Source of the DNA: Eonycteris spelaea
Taxonomy: Eukaryota; Chordata; Mammalia; Chiroptera; Pteropodidae
Assembly: GCA_003508835.1 (NCBI GenBank)
Contig: PUFA01000081.1
Location: 4,836,001-4,900,000, forward strand
Reading direction: 5' to 3'
DNA length: 64,000 nucleotides
Positions 35,809-46,024 of the stretch are shown here, piece after piece. A model generated the notes under the pieces. That model made no database searches, was not told the DNA's origin, and saw nothing but the letters and a program-made list of their open reading frames with translations. Numbering within the stretch: the stretch's first letter is position 1; each line of letters opens with the position of its first letter. The translations under genes and the position numbers were made by a program.

Positions 35809-36029
35809 GAGTGGTGGCTCTCAGCAGAGGATGGGGGGATTTTGCTCCCAGGAGACATTTGTGAATGTCTGGAGACATTTTCAGTTGTCACAACTAGAAA
35901 GGCTGTTACTGACATCTAGTTGGGAGGGACCAGGGACATTGCTAAACATCCCACACTGCACAGAATAGGCCCAACAACAAATAATTATTCGGTCCCAAAT
36001 GTTTGTAGTGTCAAGGTTGAGAAACCCTA
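35809..36029 (+). mobile_element. MER20 hAT MITE
   Basis: It reads agtggtggctctcagcagag, gattttgctcccaggagaca, gaatgtctggagacattttc, agttgtcacaactagaaagg, gctaaacatcccacactgca and gtcaaggttgagaaaccct. This is a nearly full-length MER20 with recognisable terminal inverted repeats. Confidence 0.85.
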
Positions 36030-36039
36030 ATATAGAGCA

Positions 36040-36102
36040 GTGATTGATAACTTAGGTGGTGCCTAAGAATTTTTCTCCAAATACATGTTTCCTAAACTTT
36101 TC

Positions 36103-36136
<34 letters not shown>

Positions 36137-36238
36137 CTGGGATTCATTATATCTATTTCAAATATTAAATCATCTCAGGGAAGGGGCTTGGGAAGTTATA
36201 TTTTTATTTTCTTGGAAGTTGAAAACCATTGCCCTAGG
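36040..36238. repeat. Possible MER5-class fragment holding (TAA)11
   Basis: The flanking text tgattgataacttaggtggt and ttcttggaagttgaaaacca is loosely like MER5-class ends. The centre is a perfect (TAA)11 microsatellite at 36103-36135. The microsatellite is certain and the MER5 relation is tentative. Confidence 0.5.
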
Positions 36239-36403
36239 CTAGTGTTTCTCAAATTTTAATGTGTATAGAAGTAATCTGTGTATCTTGTTTAACTGTAAAA
36301 TTTTATTCACTTGGGCTGGAGTGAAGCCCAATTTCTGATTTCTAACAGGCTCCCAGGTGGTGCCCAAGCACTGCTCCTCAAAGCACACTTTGTATAGCAA
36401 GAC
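36239..36403 (+). mobile_element. MER5A MITE, diverged
   Basis: The text ctagtgtttctcaaatttta, aatttctgatttctaacagg and ctcccaggtggtgcccaagc fits MER5A. It is bounded by a caaagcacactttg end. It lies in a cluster of hAT fossils. Confidence 0.6.
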
Positions 36404-36410
36404 TCCAGAG

Positions 36411-36592
36411 AAGTAGTTCTCAAATTTCAGTGTACCACCAGAATCACCTAGAAGACACGAACTACTGGGCTCACACCCAGAGTTTGATTCGGCAGGTCTG
36501 GGATAGGGCCTTAGAATTTTTATTTCTGACAAATTCCTGTGTGATACTAATATCACTAGTCTAGTAATTGCAATTTGAGACCAATGCCCTAG
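36411..36592 (+). mobile_element. MER5A MITE
   Basis: It reads aagtagttctcaaatttcag, taccaccagaatcacctaga, gagtttgattcggcaggtct, gggatagggccttagaattt and caatttgagaccaatgccct. This is a clear full-length MER5A. A 147-codon minus-strand open frame spanning 36239-36682 is an accident of this repeat cluster. Confidence 0.75.
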
Positions 36593-37120
36593 AGTACTAT
36601 TTTGCATATCTAACTGTACATAAAAATTTACCTGAGGTGACAGAAAAAATTGAAATTTCTCAGACCTCTCCGCACTCCCCACTGTGTTTCTTTCTTCAGT
36701 CTGGGCTGGGAACCAAATAATTTTAATTTTAATAAATTGCCACAGCTAAGGTAATTCTAGTTTTAGAGATCTAGGACGGCACTTTTTAAAGCACTGCCCA
36801 GGGGAATATATTAGATTATCTAGAATTTGAGGGACAGGCTTGGGTAGTTAAAAAAAACACATTACATTATTATAATTGGTTTAATTTGTTTCTAATTCTC
36901 ATTTCGAATTTATTCTGAAATATAAATAACATTAAAAGAGTAAGGAGATGTCTATTCTTATTAAAGATAGCCTTGGGTTATATCCTAGAACCAGAAGTAC
37001 TATTTTAGGAGTATTTTATTCCTTAGTCAGTTGTTCGTTCTTTGTGAGTTCATGCATTACATTCTCAGTAGCAGTTAACAAGTTGGATGCTGCTGCCAAT
37101 TTAGAGATAAGACGTTAATA
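36593..37120. other. Unassigned sequence
   Basis: No gene is recognised. Some hAT-like words (e.g. ctgggctgggaaccaaataa) near 36.70 kb may be another decayed MITE. Confidence 0.4.
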
Positions 37121-37124
37121 GTAA

Positions 37125-37325
37125 TGACCACATTTGAATTTTTGCTGTGTACCAGTGTTAGGTAAACACTTTGTGAATGGTCTGTAATGTCAAACTCTCA
37201 ATAACCCTTCATAAGCAGGTTGTATTATCCCCAGTGCATAGGTAGGACAATTAATACATAAAAAGTTTAAGTTACTTGCCCAAGTTAATATTAAAACCAA
37301 AGTCTTTACCTTGTCTGATTGGATA
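37125..37325 (-). repeat. MIR SINE, antisense, near full length
   Basis: It reads gctgtgtaccagtgttaggt, caataacccttcataagcag, gttgtattatccccagtgca, aagttacttgcccaagttaa and aaaccaaagtctttacc. This is the whole MIR reversed in order. Confidence 0.7.
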
Positions 37326-37329
37326 ACTG

Positions 37330-39600
37330 ACAGGATAACTGATAGACAGATAAGAGATAAGATGCTGGCATCTGTATTTACATATAATTTTTAAAAAAGA
37401 AGAATTCTTATTTAAACAATAGTTCTAATGGAATGGCCTCTCTATACATGAGTAAAGGAAGTAGTTTGGAACAATATTTAATGTATTGCCTTGACAATGG
37501 CTGAAGTTTTTACTATTTTCTACTATTAATTACATTTCCAGTGTTTTTTTTTTTTTTTTAATCTTCTTGGAACTGTAATTTATTCTTCTTACTCTTCTAT
37601 TAATATCTGAAGATTTTGGAGTAGTATATTATCTACTGTTTATTTTGGATTTTGGCATGGTTAGTTAAGAAAGTTTATAGTCATCTTGTTTCAAATAAAA
37701 TGTAATTTTCAGAGTTTATCTTATTCCGACTGTATGATGTATGAAGAAGATAAACGTTTTCCCTATCATCTGTTATCCTCTTTCACTAAATATCTGCACT
37801 GAGGTAAAGTTTTAAGCAGCCTTTTGCTTTTGCCGCTCTTCAATTTCCTACTCCCAAGTCAAATATACAAGATGTTTTAAAACAACAGCAGACATACAAT
37901 GTTTCTTTTTCTTCTTTTAAAAATATCACTCCTGATGCTCAACTAAATCAAAGATAAAATTATCTATCTTAAACACATCCCAGAATCCCAGACCTTCTAA
38001 ATCAAAAATCTCCAGGGAAGGGATTTTAGAAACTATGTTGTTTGTTTGTTTGTCTGTCTGTTTTTTTACCTTTAGGAAAATTTGAGCTTCTACATTGGCC
38101 TCCATTTTCATACTCTGGACGTTGAGCAACAACTGATTCTTACAGAAATCTTCTTTCAAAATGCATTTGTTTTTTGAGTCCAGACTTTTTTAGTTAATTT
38201 ATGAAACTTCTAGTCTATTAAGCATCCTATAATATATGAGATATTTTGTACTGAAATTACAGAAAATAGATTCCTGTGTGTGTTTATATTCTTTTCATTT
38301 TAAATTTAGATATTAGATGTTAGATTGATTTTCTGAGTCCATCTCTAGGAAAGGGAAAAAGGATCCTTGTTAGCCTTATCTGGAAGTTAAGTCTGATCTC
38401 CCTGAAGCACACAGACTACCTCATAAAGGGAGGATGGGCACATACATGGAGACAGAGAAATGGGGTGCTGGGAGACAAATAACAAATAGGGTAGGAAGAA
38501 GGACTTGGCCAAGCGTTAGAAGTGTTCTTGACTGAATCAAATATCATATTTTGACTTCTCCACTATGAATGATGGACAGTCCATTGTTTTTTAACACAAA
38601 CGGAAAAATACTGACTGGACTCAGTACTGCATTCATTGTAGAGCAGTGTTTTTCCCCCCCTTCATTTAGAAATGAATGCATTAATGATTACACTAAAATA
38701 GTTTTGTAAGAGGAAAAAGATGTGAAATTTATGTTTGGGATCAATATGGTGGGGATTTCTGAGCTGTTTTCCATTTGTAAGTAAGTAATTCAGTTTAGCT
38801 CCAGATAAGTAAATAATTGATCAATATCTTGCCTTCTGGGTGATTTATTAAAGTATTATCTCTAAAAATAAGTATAGAAAGAAGATAGTAGTGTGGAAAA
38901 GTGAGTAAGGTTGATCTGTACCTTCAGATTGAATCATGAGAATGTGCAGATTAGGGTTTTGAACTCCCAACAGTATCGGTTTATCTCATTCTTACTTTGA
39001 CAGTGTAAGATGACTGTTCTCAAACCTCATATTATATCTTTATAAGTTAACACCACTGATAATATCAACTGGGTGAATTCTTGGTTTTCAGAAACAGGTG
39101 AAAAATAATAATTTCAAAGAGGCTAAAGATCTGAGACTCTAGGGTTCCGTACAGGTTGTTCATTAGATTTAATGTCACCAGGTTTTTTGTGCATCCTGTA
39201 ACTTTATATTAATAATTTAGAAAAGATCAGAGGATGGGATGATAAAATTGTTTACTTCAACTGTATAGCTAGGTCATCCCAGTCACATATACTACTGGTG
39301 GCACCAGGGAATGGAAAGTCTGCCTTCAAGGGCTATCCTTGGTTCAGAGGCACATAATTCATCCAGAACCACGCACAAAATGGAATTGTTAAGATGTGTT
39401 ACTTTAATTTAATAGTCTTACATCATGTTTCCTTTTGAAATGGCTTTCCAATTCAAGACTCATTGACTCTAATAGTCTCTGAGATAGCAAATCTTCATTT
39501 AAGGATGAATTCGGTATTGAAAATACAGCAAAGCTATTCAGTATAGTGTGTGGTTAATTATCCTAGCATGGTGACTCATGTGGGGAAGTAGAGAAGGCAA
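37330..39600. other. Unassigned sequence; T run and TTTG/TCTG tract
   Basis: A 16-T run lies at 37544-37559 and a ttgtttgtttgtttgtctgt tract at about 38039-38062. I recognise no gene and no named interspersed repeat across roughly 2.3 kb, which is sparse in repeats compared with the rest of the window. Confidence 0.45.
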
Positions 39601-41055
39601 AACCAAGATATAAGTATAGAGTAATAATAGTAATTTTCATGTGCTGCTGATAAACTGACCATGAAGATTTTTTTTTTTTAAAGAATGTATTTTGATTATC
39701 TGCTCATTTTAACCACATCAAAGAAAGGTCTAAATTTTTATGGTTATTTTATGGTTAAAATAGGAAAGAGGAGAATATTTCTTAAATTTCCCTCAGGCAT
39801 CTTAGTGTGATAGACATGTTCATACTATATCACTACTCTTGCTTAACTTAAATATACCCTAAAGGCTTATAATAAAGAGAGGAGTCTCTCATGTGGTGTT
39901 AGTGATGTGACATGGTGAGTAGCTATGGAAGTACACTTCTGGTTCTATGTGTTTTAGTCTTTTTGCTTCTATTTTCTCTTTTTCACTGTCTCCTCCTGGC
40001 CACTTCTTTTGCTCATTAGATCTCTCATTATAAGGCAGATAGGGAAATCAAAAGGTAATGAAACTTAAATCTGCTAATTTTGCAAGTTGTTAACAGCCCC
40101 TATTAAATGTTCAGTGGGAGAAGATGCTATCATTATTAGCTAAAAGGAAGCTTAGGGATAATTTATGGAATTTGTTTATCTGTTACTAATTCAGAAATGA
40201 TCATTAAATTAAGCCAACCAATTTATAGCACAACTAAATTATATCAAATGTTCTTTTTCTTTGCCCACAGTTAGAAAAAAAAAATTGCTCTAAAGAAAAC
40301 AAATATTATGTATTTAATAAAACTCAAATTTAATAAAGCAAGGTTCACTCCTCACAACCCCAACCTCACAACCCCAACCTTCTTTTTTTTCTCTGAGATG
40401 TATAACAGTGCTAAAAATGGCTACATTAAATCATCTTGGACAAGGAAAAAATAACCCTGTTGTGTTTGAGGTGCAAGACAGGATAGTCTATGTGTATATC
40501 TGCTAAACTGCTGCAAGAAAAACAAAAGGAGAAATAGCGCCTGAGAAAATTCCGAGGTGTTGGTGGCTTTCAGGGCTCAGCTTATGATAGTGTGACTATA
40601 ATTGGTTGAAATAACAAGGTGATGTAAAGGAACTTTGAAGCCATTTAGGCCTTGTTTTATCATTCAATGTGCTCTAATGGTTGGATGCTTGCTTCCAAAC
40701 AGCTGGCTTTGTAATAAAATCAGAACCCCCGAGTTCTGGGGAATGCTTAAGTGATGGGAGCGCCAGAAAAGGTTCGGGATTGAAAATATGGCCAAGATAT
40801 ATATGTAAAATGAAGTGGGAGTTTAGGTCAAAGATAATTTGCATACAGACTGTTTGATGGAGAGAAAGTGACACCAATGAAGCAAGCTGGCATGAGAAAT
40901 TAAATGAAACCTGAAATAGAAAAAAAAAAGAAAATTAAAGGGAGCGAAGGTTTGCTCGGGAGCATGGAGAGGGTGAAGGAATTCTTTTAGCCCTGCTCAA
41001 ATGAGCCTCTAGGTCCCCTACTTTTTAACATCTGTCTGCATTAGAGAGAGACCTG
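39601..41055. other. Repeat-poor block
   Basis: No named repeat is recognised from about 39.6 to 41.05 kb apart from a 14-bp direct duplication at 40351-40378. Words such as ttaatttt, tcataattat and cctttgatg do not by themselves identify a function. It is a candidate for a conserved non-coding region on the ground of lacking insertions only. Confidence 0.35.
40351..40378. repeat. 14-bp perfect tandem duplication
   Basis: The unit ctcacaaccccaac occurs twice in succession, with two further bases of a third copy. It looks like a small recent slippage duplication in otherwise unique sequence. Confidence 0.95.
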
Positions 41056-41059
41056 GGAA

Positions 41060-41236
41060 CAGTGGTTCGTAATCTTGACAGAACTTTGAAATACCCGGGA
41101 ATTTGAAAATATGCTAGTGTCTGGGTCCTACTCCTGTAGATTCTGAATTCATTAATCTAGGGTTTGTGCACCAGGAATTTTTAAAATGGCCCAAGTGATT
41201 CTAATATACCACCAATGTTGCCAACGATTGCTCTGG
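41060..41236 (+). mobile_element. MER5A-like MITE
   Basis: It starts cagtggttcgtaatcttgac, passes gtctgggtcctactcctgta, gattctgaattcattaatct, agggtttgtgcaccaggaat and ggcccaagtgattctaatat, and ends caacgattgctctgg. The order is MER5A but divergence is high. Confidence 0.6.
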
Positions 41237-41949
41237 AATATGAAGATGTCATTTAATGTTATTTTTTTCTCATGATGCTTTCCTTTCTATCTGCAGGCTC
41301 ACCTTTCAGATCCTGTCTATCATCCTATACCCCCAATATACATCATCTCAGCCACAACAGAAACCTGAATAAACTGATAAAATATCATAACACCCAAGTT
41401 GTAGGAGTAAAGTAGAAGTAAATTATAAGAACATCTCAATAAATTAAATTTTCTGCTTCAGATTGAGGATCCTCTCTCCTTGTCTTCAACTTTGGACATT
41501 AAAAATTTTAGACACTAAGCTCTGTAATAGGAAACAGTAGAATTGTGGCAGATATTTTACATTTTTAAGACTATTTCAGAATATGTTGCTATCTTCCCCA
41601 TACTTCCTTTGCTAAACCTGTTCAAAAAACACAATGGAAATGACACATTTTACCTTTCAGATGCCTCTGCAATTATAACCATGAAATGGGATTTATTTTC
41701 TCAAACCTGTTTCTTTTTTAAAGTAATATGTAAAGCAGAAAGGAGAAATATTATTAAATAGGTCATATAGATATACTGGGCCTTCTATATTTAGTACTCT
41801 TGCCTTAAAATCAAATGTGGCAGGTAAGATAAATTGAGAAGGCATTTTGAAAAAGGCACTAGTATTTTTGACAATAGAACATTCAGCCATAATGATGCCT
41901 CAGAATAGGAAAGGATAAACATTTCAACCTACCCCACATTAATTTGATC
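41237..41949. other. Unassigned sequence
   Basis: No gene or named repeat is recognised. Two overlapping short open frames on opposite strands near 41.54-41.89 kb have no family signature. Confidence 0.4.
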
Positions 41950-41992
41950 TCTATCCAAAAATTCATTCAATTGTTCATTCATTCACTCATTT

Positions 41993-42033
<41 letters not shown>

Positions 42034-42145
42034 AAAAATGGCAGTATTATTAGAAGAGAGAGCAAAACAGACATGGCCCTGGCTGTCACTGAGTTTAACA
42101 TCTTCTTCAAAGGTTACTGGCAATGAGGTGACATAAAGAATGTAA
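41950..42145 (-). repeat. L2 3' end, antisense, with T33 insert
   Basis: The text attcattcaattgttcattc, attcactcatttatttact is the reversed L2 tip. A perfect run of 33 T follows at 41999-42031. After it, gagcaaaacagacatggccc, tggctgtcactgagttta is the reversed L2 text expected further in. The T run replaces the conserved part between them. Confidence 0.6.
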
Positions 42146-42179
42146 ATTCAGTGCAATTGCCTGGAGGCCAGAGTGGTCT

Positions 42180-42325
42180 GGAGTGACAGTTCTCAGGTTG
42201 GTAGTGATGACTGGTACTTGTTAGTGTGTGATGTTGGGCAAGTTATTGAGCTCTCTTATTCTCAGTTTTCTATCTGTGAGATACAGGTTTATATACCAAA
42301 TCTACATTAGCGCCTCTATGTGTTG
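42180..42325 (+). repeat. MIR SINE fragment
   Basis: The text ggtacttgttagtgtgtgat, gttgggcaagttattgagct, ctcttattctcagttttcta and tctgtgagatacagg is the MIR core on the plus strand. Confidence 0.65.
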
Positions 42326-42327
42326 GG

Positions 42328-42395
42328 CATAGTGCCAGGTGTAGGAGGTACAGGAGGGCTCACACAGGAGGTAGCCTTGCTCATAGGGAATATTT
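42328..42395 (-). repeat. L2 3' fragment, antisense
   Basis: The text ggcatagtgccaggtgtagg, aggtacaggagggctcacac and gtagccttgctcatagg matches the reversed L2 3' UTR (gtgctaggtgctggggata, ccctgccctcatgga). Confidence 0.5.
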
Positions 42396-42399
42396 TTTT

Positions 42400-43260
42400 T
42401 TACCCATTACCCACTGCAGTAAATACTAACTGTTATCATTTTATTATCACAGGACTGTACTGTATTCTGTGCGGGATTCAGAACATCAAGGATAGTTACT
42501 GTTATATCTATCTGATCATAGTTCTAAAACAAGTTATTTTATTTTGTTTAACTAAATTATCATCCCCCTACCCCCATACTGCTCTGTAATTTGTCTTTTC
42601 TAACAGCACTCAGGAATCTGGGTATAAAAACAGCAATGATAAGCGTTGTACATTATCCTGGGTAAAATTCACTTTGTATTTCAGACTTTGCATTGTATTT
42701 AAAAGCACAAGTTATTAATGAGGAAAGCAAGGGAGCCAGCTATTTCCTGGCCCCTCTGCTACATTTGGCATCACTAATTGTGGATGCTTTCATTAAAACT
42801 TTCTCACTCTTGACTTTTCTGTCAGTGTTCTTCCGACTCCCTGGTTCTGTGACCACTGTTTAGCCAGTTTGCTTCCACTGGTTGGCCTCTCTTCTTTTTT
42901 AGTTAACAAATGTCATTTCCTGAGGCCCAACTCTTTCTTTAAATAGGATCAACTACTTTAGGCTTGCACATCCCTTCCTAAACTATCTCCTAGTCTCGAC
43001 TTCATCAAGCCCAAAGTTCTACACAATTTCCAATCGAACTATTATGCTAATGTATCAATGGGATTAATCCACTCCTTCAAAATGAAGCATAGTTTTCCAA
43101 ATTCTCTCATTAGCTTCTGCCATTCTCTTGGGACTTCTTTGTTTTTGTATTGTATTATTTTTGTTTTTGTTGTGCACCAAGATTTACATCCTCTTTTACT
43201 TTTTTTATTTTCATTGAATAGTTCGAAAACAAATATCTACCTGGTTTTCCCTGATATTCA
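42400..43260. other. Repeat-poor at 42.6-42.83 kb; possible L2 after
   Basis: Positions 42600-42830 show no repeat I recognise and contain mixed-composition text with ttattaatga and actaattgtgg. From 42835 to about 43050, pyrimidine-rich text (ggttctgtgaccactg, ctgaggcccaactctttc) may be an old L2 ORF2 fragment on the plus strand, but the match is weak. Confidence 0.35.
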
Positions 43261-43261
43261 T

Positions 43262-43425
43262 TCATATTCATTCATTCTATCTGTCTATCTGTCTGTCTCT
43301 CTTTCCCTCTGCATCTGTCGATCCCTCCCTTTCTCCCTGCCTCCCTCTCTTTTCTTTCTGTCTGTTTCTCCATTCATTCACTCTGTATTTATCTATCCAT
43401 TTGTTCATCCATCTACCCACCCATA
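43262..43425. repeat. Pyrimidine-rich compound simple repeat
   Basis: Degenerate units of TATTCATTC, TATCTGTC, TCCCTCCC, TCATTCA and ATCCATC succeed each other with almost no purine other than A. They account for most of the 183-codon open frame at 43058-43609, whose product would be Ser/Leu/Pro-rich low-complexity sequence. Confidence 0.85.
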
Positions 43426-43790
43426 CAATAAATATTTGTTAAGTACAAACTATAGGTCAGGTGTTCTGCTAATTTCCATAGATATAATGAAAAACAACAC
43501 AACAACAACAACAACAACAACAAGAAACAAGAAAGAGTCTAGCTTTTATGAAACTGTAAAGTTTAAGATCAGTGAAATAATCACACAAATATATAATTGC
43601 AGACTGTGATGAACATGGAGAAAAAGATGTCCAGTATACTGCCAGGTCCATAACTGAGGAAACTGATCTCATTAAAATACAGGAAGGGATGAAGGAGGAT
43701 ATTTCTTAAAAAGATACTTTCCATCTAAAAGATAAGGAGGACTTACTGGCTAACGCTAAATAGCAATAAGAAAAGAACATTCTAAAGTTT
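43426..43790 (-). repeat. L2 3' region, antisense, with (AAC)n
   Basis: The text caataaatatttgttaagta, caaactataggtcaggtgtt, gtctagcttttatgaaactg, gtgatgaacatggag and aaggatatttctt-like words follow the reversed L2 3' region. An (AAC)10 tract at about 43493-43523 interrupts it. Confidence 0.55.
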
Positions 43791-43799
43791 ATGTTTTTA

Positions 43800-43871
43800 T
43801 TCATTCATCCCTTTATCTGCCAATAATAACTGATTATTTGAGTGACTGTTTTGTGCCTGGTGCTATACAAA

Positions 43872-43902
<31 letters not shown>

Positions 43903-43995
43903 AGAGAGAAAGAGAGATTCAATGGTAAGCAATACCTTCAATAAATATTTATCAGATATACATTACATGCTAAGCACTAATAAGATACTGAAAGT
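43800..43995 (-). repeat. Antisense L2 tips and A12(GA)n microsatellite
   Basis: Two reversed L2-like tips (ttcattcatccctttatctg, gtgcctggtgctata at 43800-43868 and aataaatatttatcagata, catgctaagcactaataaga at 43930-43990) flank twelve A (43869-43880) and a GA-rich repeat (43881-43917). Confidence 0.6.
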
Positions 43996-43999
43996 TGTG

Positions 44000-44275
44000 T
44001 TTCCATGCCTCAGTCACACATATCCACCCCTGCCAAGACACATACCTTTTTTTTTCCTAGTGAATTACAGTCTTCATTGTATATCCAATCCAAACTTTTC
44101 CAAAATAGCCTTTTTGGATTACCTCAGCCATACTATATTTTTCTAACCCAAATATATTTCTTTGGTTATGTGAATCAGTTTATGATCCTTCATGACACAC
44201 ATTAACCCAATCTTTTTGCTTTGGTACATGCTTGCCTCGGTATATTTCCTCAGCCTGGAAGTTCTGCCCTCTAGG
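44000..44275 (+). repeat. Possible L2 fragment
   Basis: The text gctttggtacatgcttgcct, cggtatatttcctcagcctg and gaagttctgccct resembles the L2 block ttgcacatgctgttccctct, gcctggaatgc. Upstream similarity is weak. Confidence 0.4.
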
Positions 44276-44281
44276 AGTTAG

Positions 44282-44535
44282 TATAGCTGAGTGGAAAGAG
44301 CAAGAACTATGAAGACAGGTCCAGCTTAAATCTTAGCTGAAGTTAAGCTTAGGCAACTAGTTAAGCTTATCTTAACTAGTTATGTAACACTGTGCTAGTG
44401 ACTTAACCTTTCTGACTACATTTTTATTATCTCCAAAAATGGAGAAGATAATCAGCTTTCCATGTTATTGTTCATATTAAGTAAGACTAAGTACAGTGTC
44501 AGGCACATAGCATGTGTCTCATAAATGATGGTTAG
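44282..44535 (+). repeat. MIR SINE, full length, with an internal hairpin insertion
   Basis: It begins tatagctgagtggaaagagc and continues gacaggtccagcttaaatct, gtgctagtgacttaaccttt, ctgactacatttttattatc, gtcaggcacatagcatgtgt and ctcataaatgatggtt. Within the core sits extra text at about 44340-44390. It includes a perfect 11-bp inverted repeat with a 5-base loop (44355-44365 and 44371-44381). Confidence 0.75.
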
Positions 44536-44539
44536 GGGT

Positions 44540-44980
44540 CAGAAGGCTGTTAGTAGCATTATAGCAGCAATGACTATGGCTGCATTACAAAACTTGGTTC
44601 AAAACTCTTAACTATTTGGAGGCCTTTTCCTTTTTCGCCATCCCGATCCTGCTCCATTTTTATATGTTTACTCCCCCTTATTGTCAATGAGCTCCAAATG
44701 AGATATTTCCTACCTGATACTGTCAGTCCCTGAGGAGGCAACAGAGACTCCTTTGGATACCAGCTCAATGAATTAGAAACAATATTCTTAGAGAATTCTC
44801 TTCCAGAAGAACGAAAAAAGATATTGTGCCACCTTGATATGAAAATTGATTTTGAATAGGATTATCCAAATACTCCTCTCCAAGATTGATAATAATTGTG
44901 CTTTTCTTGCTTTTAAACATCTGTGGAGTTTACTACTCATTTATCTCATAACATTATTGAATAATGGAATCATTCAACTT
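44540..44980. other. Unassigned sequence
   Basis: No gene or named repeat recognised. Confidence 0.4.
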
Positions 44981-44984
44981 TAGA

Positions 44985-45080
44985 GGTAGGATGACCCTTG
45001 GAGATCATCCACTTTAATATCTTAATGTTACAAACAGGAAACATGAAGCCTGGAATGTTGAGTCACTTAATCATAGTTAT
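44985..45080 (-). repeat. MIR-like fragment, antisense
   Basis: The text cttggagatcatccacttta, aatatcttaatgttacaaac, aggaaacatgaagcctggaa and gagtcacttaatcatagtta corresponds to the mammalian repeat block gatcatctagtcca, cattttacagatgaggaaac, tgaggccc. It is probably a MIR-related copy. Confidence 0.45.
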
Positions 45081-45119
45081 GCAAATACCATATGTGCCTT
45101 AATATAAGGTGTAAAAAGT

Positions 45120-45490
45120 TGTGTTCTCTGGGATATAGGTTATGAAACAAAGAGGTGTGTGCAGGAGGTTTATTGAAGGGAACTCTGGCGAACACCTATG
45201 ATGGAATAGAGGGATCAGGAGGGCAGAAGAAGGGGTGAACTTCTATGTTATCACAACAAAGGCCTCAGTCGATCCCATTGTGGATTCTGGGCTGAGTGGC
45301 CCTTCAGAGTTGTCCTGCCTTGGGACACATGGACTAGTCATTGGATGTGGGCTGCCCTTGGGGAAGGACCATGACCTTTGACAAGGGCAGTTCTAGGAGA
45401 GCCATCAGCTGCCAGCAACCCTAGCAACTAGGGAAATGAGAGTCTTGGTCCGAGGGGGGTCTAAGGCAGCTCATGACAGCATCCACCACG
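45120..45490. repeat. GC-richer segment, probable old LTR or LINE piece
   Basis: This stretch is noticeably richer in G and C than its surroundings: gcaggaggtttattgaaggg, cattgtggattctgggctga, gggctgcccttggggaagga. The word gtgcaggaggtttattg is familiar from an old mammalian repeat that I cannot name. No open frame or splice pattern supports a gene. Confidence 0.3.
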
Positions 45491-45914
45491 TAGGATGACG
45501 GGCATTTCATAAAAAAGTATCTCCCAGCAATGATGTTCAAAAAAGCTTATATTTGGTTCCTTACTGATTATCTGGGTAATGTCTCACATCCTTTATTTTA
45601 CATAAAAGTACTATTTGAATAAAATACCTTTGCCTGACAAACTTCATTCATTGTTAGTTTTGGATGCTTATACAGGTTCTTTGAACTAATCAGCAAAGAA
45701 GAAGAAAAGAAACTTAACCCATTGATAATTCTTGGGGGTAGGACCCTGTAATTAAAAAATCAAATACTGTTTCAACCAAGTTTTTGAAGATTGCCTACAA
45801 AGCAATACATTGAATGTAGAGAACACAAATATATACCTACAGGAAAGGGAGAAAGCAGTTAATCATTTCTAGAAATAACTAATTATTGGATTAAAAATTT
45901 CTCAAAATCTTAAT

Positions 45915-46005
45915 TCAGCAAATATTTATCATGCCCCTGTCTGTCCCAGGTGATATCTAGGTGCTTGAGATTCAGGAGGAAACAAAATAAAGTCATGTCC
46001 TTAAA
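45915..46005 (-). repeat. L2 3' tip, antisense
   Basis: The text taattcagcaaatatttatc, atgcccctgtctgtcccagg, tgcttgagattcaggag and aaacaaaataaagtcatgtc is the reversed L2 tip. Confidence 0.6.
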
Positions 46006-46024
46006 ACTGTACTTCTTTCTTATT

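Noticed and set aside
36239..36682. 147-codon minus-strand open frame
   Set aside because: It lies across two MER5A copies. MER5A is non-coding, so the frame is accidental.
43058..43609. 183-codon open frame, the longest in the window
   Set aside because: It runs through a pyrimidine-rich compound simple repeat and an (AAC)n tract. The product is low-complexity Ser/Leu/Pro then Thr-rich with no domain, and it overlaps antisense L2.
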